Below, in pieces: positions 27,401 through 39,400 of a stretch of DNA of 64,000 nucleotides (within the stretch, counting starts at the first letter, position 1; each line of letters starts with the position of its first letter). Location: contig OU744450.1 in NCBI GenBank assembly GCA_916610825.1, positions 24,346,430 to 24,410,429 on the forward strand, given 5' to 3'. The stretch comes from Haliclystus octoradiatus (taxonomy: Eukaryota > Cnidaria > Staurozoa > Stauromedusae > Haliclystidae). Both the position numbers and the translations under genes were made by a program. The notes under the pieces were generated by a model that ran no database searches, was not told the origin of the DNA, and worked only from the letters and a program-made list of their open reading frames with translations.

Positions 27401-28676
27401 TTCGATTTATCTCTAGAAATTTTCAAATTAAGTTTACAGTTTTATGATGTTGCTCACATTTCGGGGATCTAAGTTCCCAGGATGTCTTCTTTTCTTCGTA
27501 TTTTTAATACTTGCTCTGGAGTATTTTGAAATTCGCAAAAGGCTATTAAAATGTAGAAGTGCAGCTCTTTCCAATAGTAATTGCTAGCATCACAAATAAA
27601 ATTAAGAAAGAAAACAGTAGTTTTGGATAAAAGTTGTTGCGTTGGTATTCTATGAAGTTGTTTCCTGCTTCCCCTCACTTTGTGAGGACTTTTAAAAGCA
27701 ACTATTCAGTCTATAATTATTTACTGCAGAAAAATCGAAACGTAAAGCTGAAGATTTGACAATAGAAGAACGAAAACTTGCGACGATGATGATGCCACGA
27801 AAAAAGAAACGATTATATGATAAGATTATGCACTCAAAGAAACGAAAGGCAACAGAGGTAAGGTTTTCAAAAAACTATCTCAAAATGACAGAAATACGTC
27901 TGGAACTATGCTGCATTGAGTTAGGAATATAGTCTGATATTTAACTTGAGAAAGGCATTATTCGAATGCCACTAAGCATTAGATTTACACAGTTCACATG
28001 TTGCATTAGACATAGAGTTGTCAAGGTCTATAAAGTTAGTATGTATCAATCTCCTGGTAAACAATTTCTTTAACAGAAGCTTCTGTGAAAGCGTCGTGTA
28101 AAATATAAATATTAAATATGTTGTTACTAATTGTTTTTTCTGTCAAACAATTTTCTTGCTAGAAATGTGACTGTAAATGTTGACCACAATAGAAATATTG
28201 ATCCATATTTAATCTTCTTGCTCTTTGTTATGCGAAACATGAAAATCCCAGACAATTGCATTGGTTTTTAGAATTTTTAGTTGTTAAAATTTGTGTATTG
28301 GATTGCTCGTTGGTCAGTGTTCATATCCGAAAAGATAAAACTTGAAACCTCTGTTGCTGAATTATGAAGCTATTTTGAAACTCAGGCTCTAGATACGATA
28401 GTGGAATTTTAATTCAGTATAATTCTGAATGCATCAGTCCATGTAGTGCAATTTCTAATAATATGCTTTGATTATTAGTCTCAAATTTGATAATTGTATT
28501 GAAAGCTGTTTACTTCAAGTTCAAAAAAGATGTAATAATCACGAGAGATAAATCTCAAAATGTGGCATAAATAATGTTTTTGGTGAAGTGTAACATGTTT
28601 TTGTACTCTTTTATATTCTGCTTTGCAGGTCAAAAAACTGACAGAGAAGCGTCAATTGCATGACGCAAAAGCCTAA
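15444..28676 (+). CDS. PES1: Pescadillo (PES1), ribosome biogenesis factor, complete
   Basis: Sixteen exons: 15444-15467, 16312-16391, 17798-18061, 20704-20797, 21403-21436, 22011-22054, 22150-22239, 22895-23011, 23804-23872, 23955-23997, 25167-25219, 25766-25887, 26305-26430, 26975-27183, 27730-27857 and 28629-28676. All join in phase to a 514-residue protein. It starts MAGQKKKK, followed by [20 protein letters not shown] and the pescadillo N-domain ([59 protein letters not shown]). A BRCT domain follows ([20 protein letters not shown] to [29 protein letters not shown]), then a basic tail ([15 protein letters not shown]). PES1 forms the PeBoW complex with BOP1 and WDR12 and is needed for 60S subunit maturation in the nucleolus. 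The acidic stretch after BRCT is shorter than in the human protein (588 residues). Confidence 0.95.
16447..16885. mobile_element. palindromic MITE, GACCGAGCGC family, copy 1
   Basis: It starts TAGACTGAGCGCAACAGAA, runs through CAGCAGGTTTCTC and ends with the complementary GAGAAACCTG and a decayed terminus. The interior matches the copy at 33917-34372. It occupies the PES1 intron just after exon 2. Confidence 0.65.
19311..20197. mobile_element. hAT-like element with ATCGATT-rich inverted ends
   Basis: The left end reads AGTGGTGGGTTCGATTTATC followed by repeated CGATT words. The right end reads AATCGACCCAGCCCTACT preceded by CGATTAATCGATT. These ends are inverted relatives. The 880-bp interior has no transposase frame. 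No clean 8-bp target duplication is visible. It lies in the PES1 intron between exons 3 and 4. Confidence 0.65.
21835..21970. mobile_element. degenerate copy of the CCAGAAGG / TTCAGAAGAAAA repeat family
   Basis: The words GATTCCAGAAGGCTAGAGCA, AGGCCAAACCTC, CAGAAGAAATTTTCTAGG and GTCGAACCCTGG recur in this order. The same family is clearest at 43810-43949 and 40683-40867 and has other copies near 9310-9440, 22375-22505, 45388-45674 and 52640-52860. It lies in PES1 intron 5. Confidence 0.55.
22628..22796 (-). mobile_element. pogo/mariner-like MITE copy
   Basis: It starts TACAGTAAAGCCTGTTATAA, with the internal words CCACCTGTCTATAGTGGTCA and ATTGAATCAAACCTGTAT. It is the reverse orientation of the copy at 24168-24343. 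The right end is decayed. It lies in PES1 intron 7. Confidence 0.7.
24168..24343 (+). mobile_element. pogo/mariner-like MITE copy inside SINE family 2
   Basis: CAGTGAAACCTGTATAAACA at the left and ATTATAACAGGTTTGACTG at the right form inverted ends flanked by TA on both sides, as expected for Tc1/mariner/pogo targets. It splits a family 2 SINE whose halves lie at about 24108-24165 and 24346-24480. It lies in PES1 intron 10. Confidence 0.8.
24629..24789. mobile_element. MITE with TTGCTTAATATCCCC ends, copy 1
   Basis: CAATCGAACTTGGTTAATAT at the left is inverted relative to TATTAAGCAAGTTCGACTG at the right. TA flanks both ends (24627-24628 and 24790-24791). It is a Tc1/mariner-type non-autonomous element in PES1 intron 10. 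The second copy is at 30369-30486. Confidence 0.75.
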
Positions 28677-29171
28677 ATAACTGAACTTTGAACATATCAT
28701 AACTTAGTTTTGTAACTACAAAAGATCTTCTTAATCAATTTCTTATAACAAATAACTTATTATATTTCAATGATATAATAATTAACTCATGTCAATTATG
28801 AAAACATTTTTCTTGTATAAAGTACTTACTATTTTTAGTATTTTGACAAGATTCTTAATATTTGAAAATATTCAACTCTAATTTGTATTGCTTCCTAGTT
28901 GAATTTTCAATTTTTTACATAGCTGTGACATTTTCATCTTGTGAGACATTAGTTACGGCGCACTCGCCGCGGCAGCTCGTGATTTCCTGATGCCTTCTTG
29001 TTTTGTCCTTACGTGCCTTCTTGTGTACCAAATATCAATAGCTTATAGAAAACTGTATCCCAGTTGCTTAGTTTTAAAGTTTTGAAATTCATATAAAAGA
29101 AGTTTTAGCCAATGGAAATTGGTTTTCTTCAACTGCCATGATCCATCTACTGCCCCGGTCTACTGCTGCTA

Positions 29172-29976
29172 TAGTGAAACCCAAGGTGGTGAAACCTATA
29201 TAAAAGGACCACTTATAAGATCCAAACAAATAATCATGTTTGAGTTTATTCTTATTGTTTATTGCCTTCCTATAAGATAAAACTCCAGTATAATTGTATT
29301 GAAGTTTAGTTTTCATATATAGAGCATCAAAATATGGGCGCATAAAATTTTCATCTTTTTCATCTTAGTATATGCTTTTTTACTGAAAATGGCCGTTTTT
29401 CAGGTTTTCATATTTAACCATTTTCTCAATTAACATTACAGAATCCTTTTAGTTTTTAGAATATAGAGCATCTATAGACTTCATTTCAATAAAAATATGG
29501 GCATTTATAAGTTTCATTTTTTTTTAAATGCCTTAGTATAACCCATGCTTTTTTTTGCTGAAAATGGCCATTTTACAGGATTTTATATTTAACTATTTTT
29601 TGTAATAAACATTTCAGAATCCTTTTAGTTTTCACATATAGAGCATCTATAGACTTCATTTCAATAAAAATATGGGCATTTGAAATTTTCATCTTTTTAA
29701 AAATGCCTTTTTTATAACCCATGCTTTTTTGCCGAAAATGGCCATTTTACAGGATTTTAAATTTAACTATTTTTTGTAATAAACATTTCAGAATCCTTTT
29801 AGTTTTCACATATAGAGCATCTATAGACTTTCAACAGAGCTTCAAAAAAATTTCATACAGCCTTACAACTACAGACAAATAACATTTATATAAAAGGTTT
29901 GATGCAATAGAATAATGATGCCAACTTTACTGGAGTGGCCACTATATACAGGTGGTCTTGATAACAGGTTTGACTT
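29172..29976. mobile_element. pogo-like element carrying a tandem repeat
   Basis: The left end TAGTGAAACCCAAGGTGGTG with AAACCTATATAAAAGGACCA, and the right end ACAGGTGGTCTTGATAACAG with GTTTGACTTTA, resemble the pogo-like MITE ends elsewhere in the window. Between them lies the tandem array at 29330-29835. The grouping as a single element is inference. Confidence 0.45.
29330..29835. repeat. three-copy tandem repeat of about 165-175 bp
   Basis: Units begin near 29331, 29495 and 29671 with ATATGGGC. Each contains CTGAAAATGGCC, CAGAATCCTTTTAGTTTT and TAGAGCATCTATAGACTT. Copies 2 and 3 are more alike than copy 1, suggesting stepwise duplication. Confidence 0.85.
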
Positions 29977-30368
29977 TAGATGTATCATTGTTACCTAATC
30001 AATCAATCAATGAAACCTAACTCTATTAGTTAGTATAATCTATAATGAATAAAATAGCAATTTGGAAATTAAATGATTTTAAAAATAAATACTCATTTAT
30101 TGTATTAAAGCATCTGCTTTAATACATCTGTTTGGCGTCAGGAAGGGCATCCGGCTATTAAACGCACACAAGCTTCAAAATACTAACAAATTAACCAACC
30201 ACCCCGGTGAAAAAAAGCTGTAAGCTTACCCGGTTCGTGGAAAAATGATAAAAAAAAATTTAAAAAAATGCTAGGATTGCATCCATTAAAATAATTTCAC
30301 CCTATCTAACTTTATTTACAATTTGAAAATTATAATAAATCTATTAATTTTCTAATTAAATAGTTTTA

Positions 30369-30486
30369 CAGTCGAACTTGCTTAATATCCCCCCTCTCTG
30401 GTACGAATAATAAAAAGTGGGACATTGAGCGACATAATTGAGCCAGGTGGGGCATTAAAAAAGGGGATATTAAGTGACTTTGGCTG
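30369..30486. mobile_element. MITE with TTGCTTAATATCCCC ends, copy 2, in SLC25A19 3' UTR
   Basis: CAGTCGAACTTGCTTAATAT and ATATTAAGTGACTTTGGCTG are its inverted ends, flanked by TA at 30367-30368 and 30487-30488. The SLC25A19 stop codon occupies 30492-30490, so the element forms the first part of that gene's 3' UTR. Confidence 0.8.
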
Positions 30487-30489
30487 TAG

Positions 30490-33400
30490 TTACGATTGTC
30501 TAGCATTATAAGTCCTCATCCATTTGCAAGCTTCTTCGTAACCAAAAAATGTAAATGAAACAAGCATGCCAGCCTTTAAAAAATAAAAATAAAATACTAC
30601 AGTGAAACTTATATATAACAATCAACTACAAGGTAGATAAATTGACCACTATAGACAGGTGGCCTTTATATACAGGTTTGATTCAATAGAAAATACTATT
30701 TTAGACATTGCAAGAGTGACCACTATAGACAGGTGGCCTTTATATCCATGTTTGATTCAATAGAAAATACAATTTGAGACATTGCAAGAGTGACCACTAT
30801 AGACAGGTGGCCGCTGTCTATAGGTGACCGTTATAACAGGTTTGACTGTATATAATATTGTAAAATGTTATCTTACTGATTGAATATAGGGCTCAAAGTA
30901 ATAACAGCTTTAACAAGGGATATCGATATGGATTCCTTGTTTGTTTTTTTAATGAACTCATGGGTCCAAATTTCGATGGTCCACGAACAAGAGTGATGTA
31001 ATTATTTTAATAATCATGCAAAATAGACTTTGTCTAGAACATCAGTTATCTCATCAATGTTACCACATAAGTGATTTGTTTCCTAATTTAATGGTGATCG
31101 ATTTTTCATTAATTACAATTTGAATAAAATTCCTACAAATATCATTTCAAAACATAGTGCAAAGATTTCAACATAATGGTTTTTCAAACTCTTAATATGT
31201 TTGCACTAATAAAAATATAATACATTTAGTTACATCTGAATATGGCAACTTCCAAGCTGATACAATTTTTTTTTTAATTTTCCAACTTGAATAATTTAAT
31301 TTACAGAGTATGTTTGATTCGAAGTTCAGAAAAGGTATAAAATTTGTCCCAGATTGTCGCCATTTTCAGAACATGTGCTCTAGCTGCTAAGTTTAAACTG
31401 CCGGGTATAGGCATAGGCAGCAGTTAATGGCATTAACCGACAGATATTAACCGACATATCAACAAATACCCATATAATTTCAGTGGTTGACATAGAATGT
31501 TGTGGGCTGTCTTGACATAACTGAAAATCACATGGTACAAATCGGCCAATCATGACTCACGTTTTTTTCAAGTTAAATAATAATAATAATCAGAGAAACT
31601 GACTTTTTAATTTTTTATTCATTCAAATTTATTTAAATAAATTGTCTGATGATTGCCCTGGAGTGAAACGTGAAGTAGCAAATATGATTGTCTGATTCCT
31701 TGACTATTATTATTAAAAATAACTATAAAATAATTATAAAAATGAAACAGATCTTTAATCAGAATATCAATGCTTTTCAATATCAGCATGAATTTAACAA
31801 ATTTGAATCTGATATGATTCTCATTTATTACATTCTATAATTGTCATTTTACAATGCCACAGAAGTCAAAAGTACAATAAAATTACGCATGCGATACAAG
31901 TTGGAATACAAGACTTCGCAAATTCAGAAGAAAATTGATATTTTTTATCAATAGGTTAATAACATTAACAAATTCAGAACTAATAATAAAGTAAAAAGAG
32001 ATTATATCTAGTTTTTTGACGCCGAAGTCACAAGTAATGTGGTTTGTCTAACAAACTTGAGAGCAATCTGGCGACGTTTACATTTTTAAGTTCACATAAC
32101 GTAAACACAACACCTGGGTTCACCCTAAATTTGAGTTGACGCAACTCCAAAATAAAAAATCAATTTGTGGTTCAAGGGTTGATAAGCAATAAAAGTCATT
32201 ATACCAGCAATACTGTTGACACAGTTCTAAAACAATAAATCAATCTGTAGTTAAACATGGCACTAACCGACAGCCATTAGCCTACATAGCAACGAAGACC
32301 CATATAATTTTAGTGGTTGCCGTAGAATGTTGTGGGCTGTCTTGACATAACTGCAGACTGTACGCCCAGAGCCATCTATTTACAAGAGTTGGGACACTCA
32401 TGCCATTTTTGTTTCTTTTTGCCTGGACCCTAGCACGTTTTTAAAAGTGCGCATGTGCAGGAGAATGTTGTGTGTTTTTTTCAGCCATATTGTATTGTAT
32501 TTTTTCGCGCGTTTCACTTGAAATGATTGAGAACCTGTTTCCGAAAGAACAAAGATGGCGTCCAAAAATCATGTGACTAGCATCTGTCCAATTGGAGACA
32601 ATAGCGGCACATGAAAGCGTGTCCTAACTCTTGTAAATAGATGGCTCTGTGTACGCCTACTAACAGTATGTAGATAAATATGGACATACCTTTAAAATAC
32701 TTGGTTCAGCCCCTTTAAACAATGCAAGGTATCCTTCGTGCCTTACAATTCTTTGAAAACAATTTAACAAACCCTTATATGGTTTAAACGACACATAATT
32801 ACTATCTAAATGTTTAAATCCTTGTACTTGAAAACGTTTCCTTGCAACATCCAATGGCAGTAATAATAATTTACTTGTAACGCCAGCTATTCCACCACAT
32901 ACAATGCTACGAGACTTGGTTATCTGTATAATTGAAAATATGTTGAGTACTGTAACTAATTTTGCGAAAAACAGTTCACGAGATAATGAACGATTCATGA
33001 ACGATTCATGAAATTTCATGGACAGTTTTCATGAACTTCATGAACAGTTCATTCACAGTCCATGAACAATTCATGAACATCATGAACAGTTAATGAATAT
33101 TTTTTGTGGGTTAATGGATATTTGTTTGTGGGTTAATGAACATTTCATGAATAGTTCATGAACAGTCACAAAAAGTTCATGAACACTTTATGAACTGACT
33201 CATGAACGTGAAATTTCCTGAAAGTTCATGAACAATTCATCATGAACTGTTCATAAACAGTCTATGAAATTTTGGGCAACTTCAAGTTCATGAAATTTTT
33301 ATGGCAATTCATCTGTTCGTAAGTTTCATGAAGAAACATGAAAAGTTCACGAGAATCAGGCCATTTAGCGCCCATAAACAGTTCATGAACCATTCACTTA

Positions 33401-36400
33401 CTCATTAAGTGTTTTTCACAGGGGTACTGGAATATTGCTCTAAAAACTGATTGGAGCAGGTCTTGAGAATGAAAACATTTTACCTTTAAAGAAGCATGAA
33501 CGAATGTACATGTACACAGACTTCAAGAACAGTTTATCAGCATTATACACATGGTTCATGAACCATCCATGTATTGTATAGTTTGGAACATGTATACTTC
33601 ATTCATAATCTGTCACATAACCAACAACCAAGAATTAATTGAAATTCTTGTCACTGTTTTGTTTATTGATCTCAGCCGCGACACTGCAGAACAATGTCAA
33701 CAGATTTCATGAACAGGTCTCAATTGTCAATGCGAACCATGCGCTGCAGCTACTCACAATGCAATTCCCTTTGAACCATTCCATCCGCCATCCTCAGATG
33801 GTACTCATTTGATGTTTTACATAAAGTCAAGGCTGAGTTGACCTTAGGGGGACTTGAACCACAGTCGATCAGATATAGTCCGGCCTGAAGTTCGGTTGCT
33901 CTGCCACCTGAGCAAATAGACCGAGCGCTACAGAACTAAATCAGCAGGTTTCTCAGGGCAACTTGAAAATCACATAAAAGTGTTCATAAAAAAATGCTAA
34001 ACAATTCCCTATTTCTTGTTTTGATCAAATTTTATCGTAAACCCTTCGAAAATCCATTTTATATTTCATGATTCATGGTCAAAGCCTTCTTATCATTTTG
34101 AAGAAATGCTGCATGTGAGCTTCGTGGTCTGTGATTATTTTATTCTCCCAAGATTTTGCGAATTAATAGAAGCATGACGAAAACACAAAATGTATGATTT
34201 AAGAGGGCTTTGACCGTGAAATGATTTATAAATTCATCGCTGGTGAGCTCCACAATAGAATTTGACTAAAACAAAAAACGGGAAATTATTTATGGTATTT
34301 ATATGAACATTTTATGTGAATTTCAAGTTGCAAGGAGAAACCTGCCGTTTTTGTTCTGTGGCGCTCGGTCTATATTGTCTTCTCATGATTTCATAGAGTA
34401 ATCAATAGGGTATTTCGATTCATAACTAGCTTGAGCAAATGAACAAATTACCTCTTGATGTTGAAAACAGTATATCCACACCTTACATAATAGCCCATAA
34501 AAACAAAATTGTAATCCAGTTAACGGAAAAATTGAGAGAATAGCAGGAGACAGTCCTAAAATAAACAAAACATGCATTAACAGAAATAATAATTTAAACA
34601 TCATTAACAGTCAAAGAAAATGTTAGCCCACTAGATCGTAATATCAATACAGTAAAACCTCTATATAACGGCCAGCTACGAGAGGTAGATAAATTGACCA
34701 TTATAGACAGGTGACCTTTATATACAGGTTTTATTCAATAGAAATCCTATTTTAGACGTTGAAAGAGTGACCACTATAGACAGGTGGCCGCTGTATAGAG
34801 GTGACCGTTATAACAGGCTTGACTGTAACTATAAAACAGGCTAACGATTATAAAGCTTTTGCTCAAACCATAAATATATACAGTCAAACCTGGTATAACA
34901 GACACATCTGTAGGCCTATGTCATCTGTCTTTAGTAGTCACTCTTAATATGTCTAAAATATAATTTTCCATTGAACCACCCCTCTATATAAAGACCACCT
35001 GTATATAGTGGTCAATCAATTTAAGTTCCATAGCTGTATATTATATATAGGTATCACTGTACATTAGAAAAAAATAGAAAAAGAGTCTATTTATAAAATA
35101 TAGATGCATGGCAAAGAAAAATATCACACTTCGACGTTTAAACAATTACAAGAATATGTATTTGGAACAATCTACCTTTTAACATTCGTATCGCTAAAGT
35201 TATGTTGAAAATTCTTTTAAAAACCCATCTTTCTAAAGTAGCATATTTTACGTAATTTTTGTATATAATTTTATCCAGTATTTCTACCTCTCATTTTTAA
35301 TTTCAAGCTACTATGTATATATTCACGCTTACTGTATATCATTTCAAGTTATCGCACTTTACAATACTTTTGTAAATTTAGTGCTCTATAAATTATAAAT
35401 TATTATTAAATTATTATCAATTATTTCAAATTCATGGGACGGTTTTTCACGTTTTCTAAAATTCAACACAGTACCTTTATAAAATGTTTTGATGCCTCCT
35501 TCTTTCATCATTTGCAAACAGGCATCAACCAAGCCCTTGTAAACCTAATTAGAATTCATTTAAGATATGCTTACATAATACACAAAAAGCAATATTTTGA
35601 GTTAAACCTGTATGAAAGACCACCTGTCTATAGTGGTAATTTTTTTTCTTTAGGTGACTGTTATATAAATCATCATCATCATCATTTATTGAGTTAAACC
35701 TTTAAGCCTAGACAGGCTTTTTTTCAAAGGGCTCATTATAAAAAAATATAAAATACAATATACGTAATATTTTTTAAAAATACCAAAATTAAATAATTAG
35801 TCTATTTACATAACATATTTTTACACATTTTGCTATAAGTCAGACTGTCAGAGGTCATTTTCACCGAGGATGGCAGATCGTTCCACAAACAAGCACCAGC
35901 TGACTGGAAAGAGTTACGATGGCTTCGTTTGATGTATATATCGTTATTGGTTGAGGATCGTGTTTTGGTGGTGAATGGAGAAGAGAAGAATGTGGATAGC
36001 ATAGGAGGAGCTTTCTGAAATTTAATTTTATGTGCTCAGTAAAGCTAGGTTTCACCATAGGCAAAATGTATATAGAGTATATTGAGGGGATCTAAATTTC
36101 GGATCACAAATCACAAAACAGTCTTAAATATTGAAGAATTTTTGATAATTTCTGAAAATATGAATTCATTAGAGAAAGGTCTCATACTTCTCATATCATG
36201 AGAGGGTTAAAAAAAATTGATTGTCAATGCGCAACGATGGGCCACAGTTACTCACAATGCAATTCCCTCTGGACTATTCCATCCACCATCCTCAGATTTT
36301 TCATTTGATGTTTCAGATAAAGTCAAGGATGAGTTGACCTTAGGGAGATTTGAACCACAGTTGATCAGATATGATCCGGTCTAAAGTTCGGTTGCTCTGC

Positions 36401-39400
36401 CATCTGAGCTAATCCTACTTGGGGAGGAGGGATTATGGCAGAAATAGTCTGAATTCCCTCAAAAGACTGGGAACTCTGTTGCCCGAAAACAGATCACAAG
36501 AATCGATCAACCTATTACCGTATCTTACCTTGACCTTTCCTTGTGCAATGAATCGAGTACGTAGCGTATCTAATGGTTGACAGGCAATAACAGCCATTAT
36601 ACCAGCAATACCGCCAGAGATAAAGTCTATAACTAAAACGAGAACATTCTATCTAATTAATGTGTACAGTATGTGCTATGTTTTAATTGAATAGTTGAGT
36701 TCATAATGAGCAAATTATGCTCGTTTACAACAGAGATGGTACTAATGGGGTGCAGGGAGCTATAGCAGGGGTAAAGTTCTGACTGTTGCGGAAATTAGTT
36801 TTTCAAATATTTTCTATAATTAAACCCTTGTTCAGGGGAGTTAGGCAGTCTTCAAACGTTGTGCTTTACATGCGCCGTGCTTTGCTTTGTCTAGCACAGC
36901 AGAATTGGAATTCTGGTTTCAATTCATTTTAGACGGCGTGAAATTGCCGTGCTTTGGCCATTGACGTCATCAATATTGAAAGGTGTATTGCGCAATTATT
37001 GAAAGTAAGACTGCCTTTAGCTAAATTTAGCAGTATCTGAAAATGATGTCACACTGTTTGAGGTATAAGATTTCGGTTTAAGAGATCTAATGTTTAGAAG
37101 TTAAATTTCCTTCGAATATAAATGTTTTAATTTAAAAAAACAATTAAATCTCATAAAGAAATGTTTGTTCTATCAAGCTATGTTACCAGTTAACATGCAA
37201 CTGAAATGAAGGGCATCCTAAAATGTTTTCAAGCTACAGAGTAGTAAAATTCACTATTTTATTACTATTTTATTAGACAGCAGAATACCAAACAGTTGAG
37301 CAAAATGAAGTAGTTTATAATTTGACTTAATGTTCACCAATATCATCAAGAAGTGAATGAAATGATAAAAAAAAATCATAAAAACTACTATTTTATTCCC
37401 AATTCACATGAATTTGACCGAACATTCGTCTGAAAACAGACGAATAAAAGCTCGGCATCCTAAAAAGCACGCCTTTTAAAACAACTGTCGTGCTGACGCC
37501 GCTCCGAGCGGCAACCATCGTCGTGCTTCGAGCTTTTGCCGAGCTAGACAAATTGTATCGTGCTTTACTGATTTATACGTCGCGCTTTTGCCAGGTCGCG
37601 CCAGAAAATTAGCACGGCGCATGAAAAGCACAGCGTTTGTAGACTGTCTTAGCCTCCTTGGTTTGCAATGATACAACTTTTTCAAAAGTTTCGAGTGCAA
37701 GTGCATATTTATACAAAATAAACTGTATAATATTTCATAATAATAAAGCAAATAACAATAACACAAATTAAAATTGACCATAGAAAATTAAGACAAGGTC
37801 TGTCAAAATATTATGGAAACGTTAAAGAAGAAGGCTAGGGAAATTGTGAAGGAAAGAAGAATAATCAAGAAAAAACATATGAATAAAATTTCCGTTCATA
37901 GGGCAAAACATTGTTCTGCCCTGTCTGCACAACATCTTTAGGCTATATGCTATAAAAACTACAATCAATTGAGTAACATCAGCTTAGTAACCCACTGTCT
38001 ACCATGATTTAATAATTTCCTAAATTCCAAAGCTCTATCGAATTAACCATATCAATCGATAGTAGTCAATTAGTTATTATAAGCCCGACCTATCACAAAA
38101 TTAGGAAGACAAATATAGATTCTAGAGTACATGATATGGTATCATGTATATGATTATTCTGTATATAAATGAAATTTATGTAGATGATCAATGTCTACAG
38201 TGAAACCTGTATATAACAGCCAGCTACTGGAGGTAGATAAATTGACCATTAGAGAGAGGCGGCCTTTATATACAGGTTTGATTTAATATAAAATACTATT
38301 CAAGATATTACAAGAGTGACCACCATAGACAGGTGGCCGCTGTATAGAGGTGACCGCTATAACAGGTTTGACTGTATTGTAATTGGTCAATTTGTTATTT
38401 TTTACTTTTAACAGATCATCATTTATGCGAAGTTGATGATCATGTTGCATACCTATGCATGCCTCAAACTATCAATTAAGAGAATATCACATCACCTACA
38501 GGGTCGGACAAAATGTTTTACCTTCCGCAAATATCTTTTTTCACTTTGTGTTGTAAGCATTTGGAACAAATTACCCGAGTTCATTTTATGTTTGTCTTCT
38601 TTTACTCTGTCTTCTCTTAATCTATTTAAACATAATCTGGGTTCAATTAGCTTAGCTAAATTTTGTAAATGTTTCCATTAAGTTTTAACAATATTTTGTA
38701 AGAGCTACCCTGTATAGCCATAACTTTCCTACTCCATATTATGAATGAGGAAATAAATAAAAACTAAAAATCTCAATTGTTTAGATGAACATTTTAGGAG
38801 TTTTATTGTATAAAAATATAAAATCTAAATTTTATTTTTCCAAATTTTCTAATTAGTTTTGCTTTATATCCAGCATTTTGCCTTTTCTTTCTGAATTTTG
38901 CTAGCCTTCCGCAAGCCAGGTTTCCGAGTTTCTGTACTTTGCCTGACCCTCAATTCACCTACCAGGTATTAACGTTTGGTAATCTTTATTTTTGCCAAAA
39001 ACAGCGTCAATCCCTGCTGCTCTCAGTCTCTGGAAGATTGAAAACTGAAAAAAGCAAAATCATATTCAAATATGTATGAATATTTAAAGTGCACATGACA
39101 CCAAAAAACGTTTTTCCGGAATGAGGTAGCCTATGCAAAATAAACAGGAATGGCGACAAAAACTTTTCGATTTAGATTCTTATAAGCTGAGTTATTTCAT
39201 ATTGAAAGTACCATATTTCAAAAATAGTGCTCCTTCGAAAGTTGGAACTCATGTCAAAATGACAAAAGAGCACACGATGGAAAATAACAAAGTCTAGACT
39301 TGAAAAAATCGTAACTTTTTTCTCGCTGAAAAGAACTTTTTTCAGCGTTTTGCCGCTGTTTAATTACTCAACACCTTGTTCGATGACATGCATTGATCTA

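Larger units (their letters stand above)
28677..30489. other. convergent gap between PES1 and SLC25A19
   Basis: There is no gene between the PES1 stop (28676) and the SLC25A19 stop (30490). It holds the PES1 3' UTR, a MITE-like element with an internal tandem repeat (29172-29976), a SINE family 2 tail (about 30127-30215) and a MITE touching the SLC25A19 stop. The hexamer TTTATT at 30311-30316 would be AATAAA for SLC25A19. Confidence 0.7.

Noticed and set aside
32924-33019. Extension of SLC25A19 exon 7 upstream to a nearby ATG
   Set aside because: The acceptor at 32924-32925 and in-phase joining to exon 6 explain the frame; the extension reads into a TTCATGAA element.
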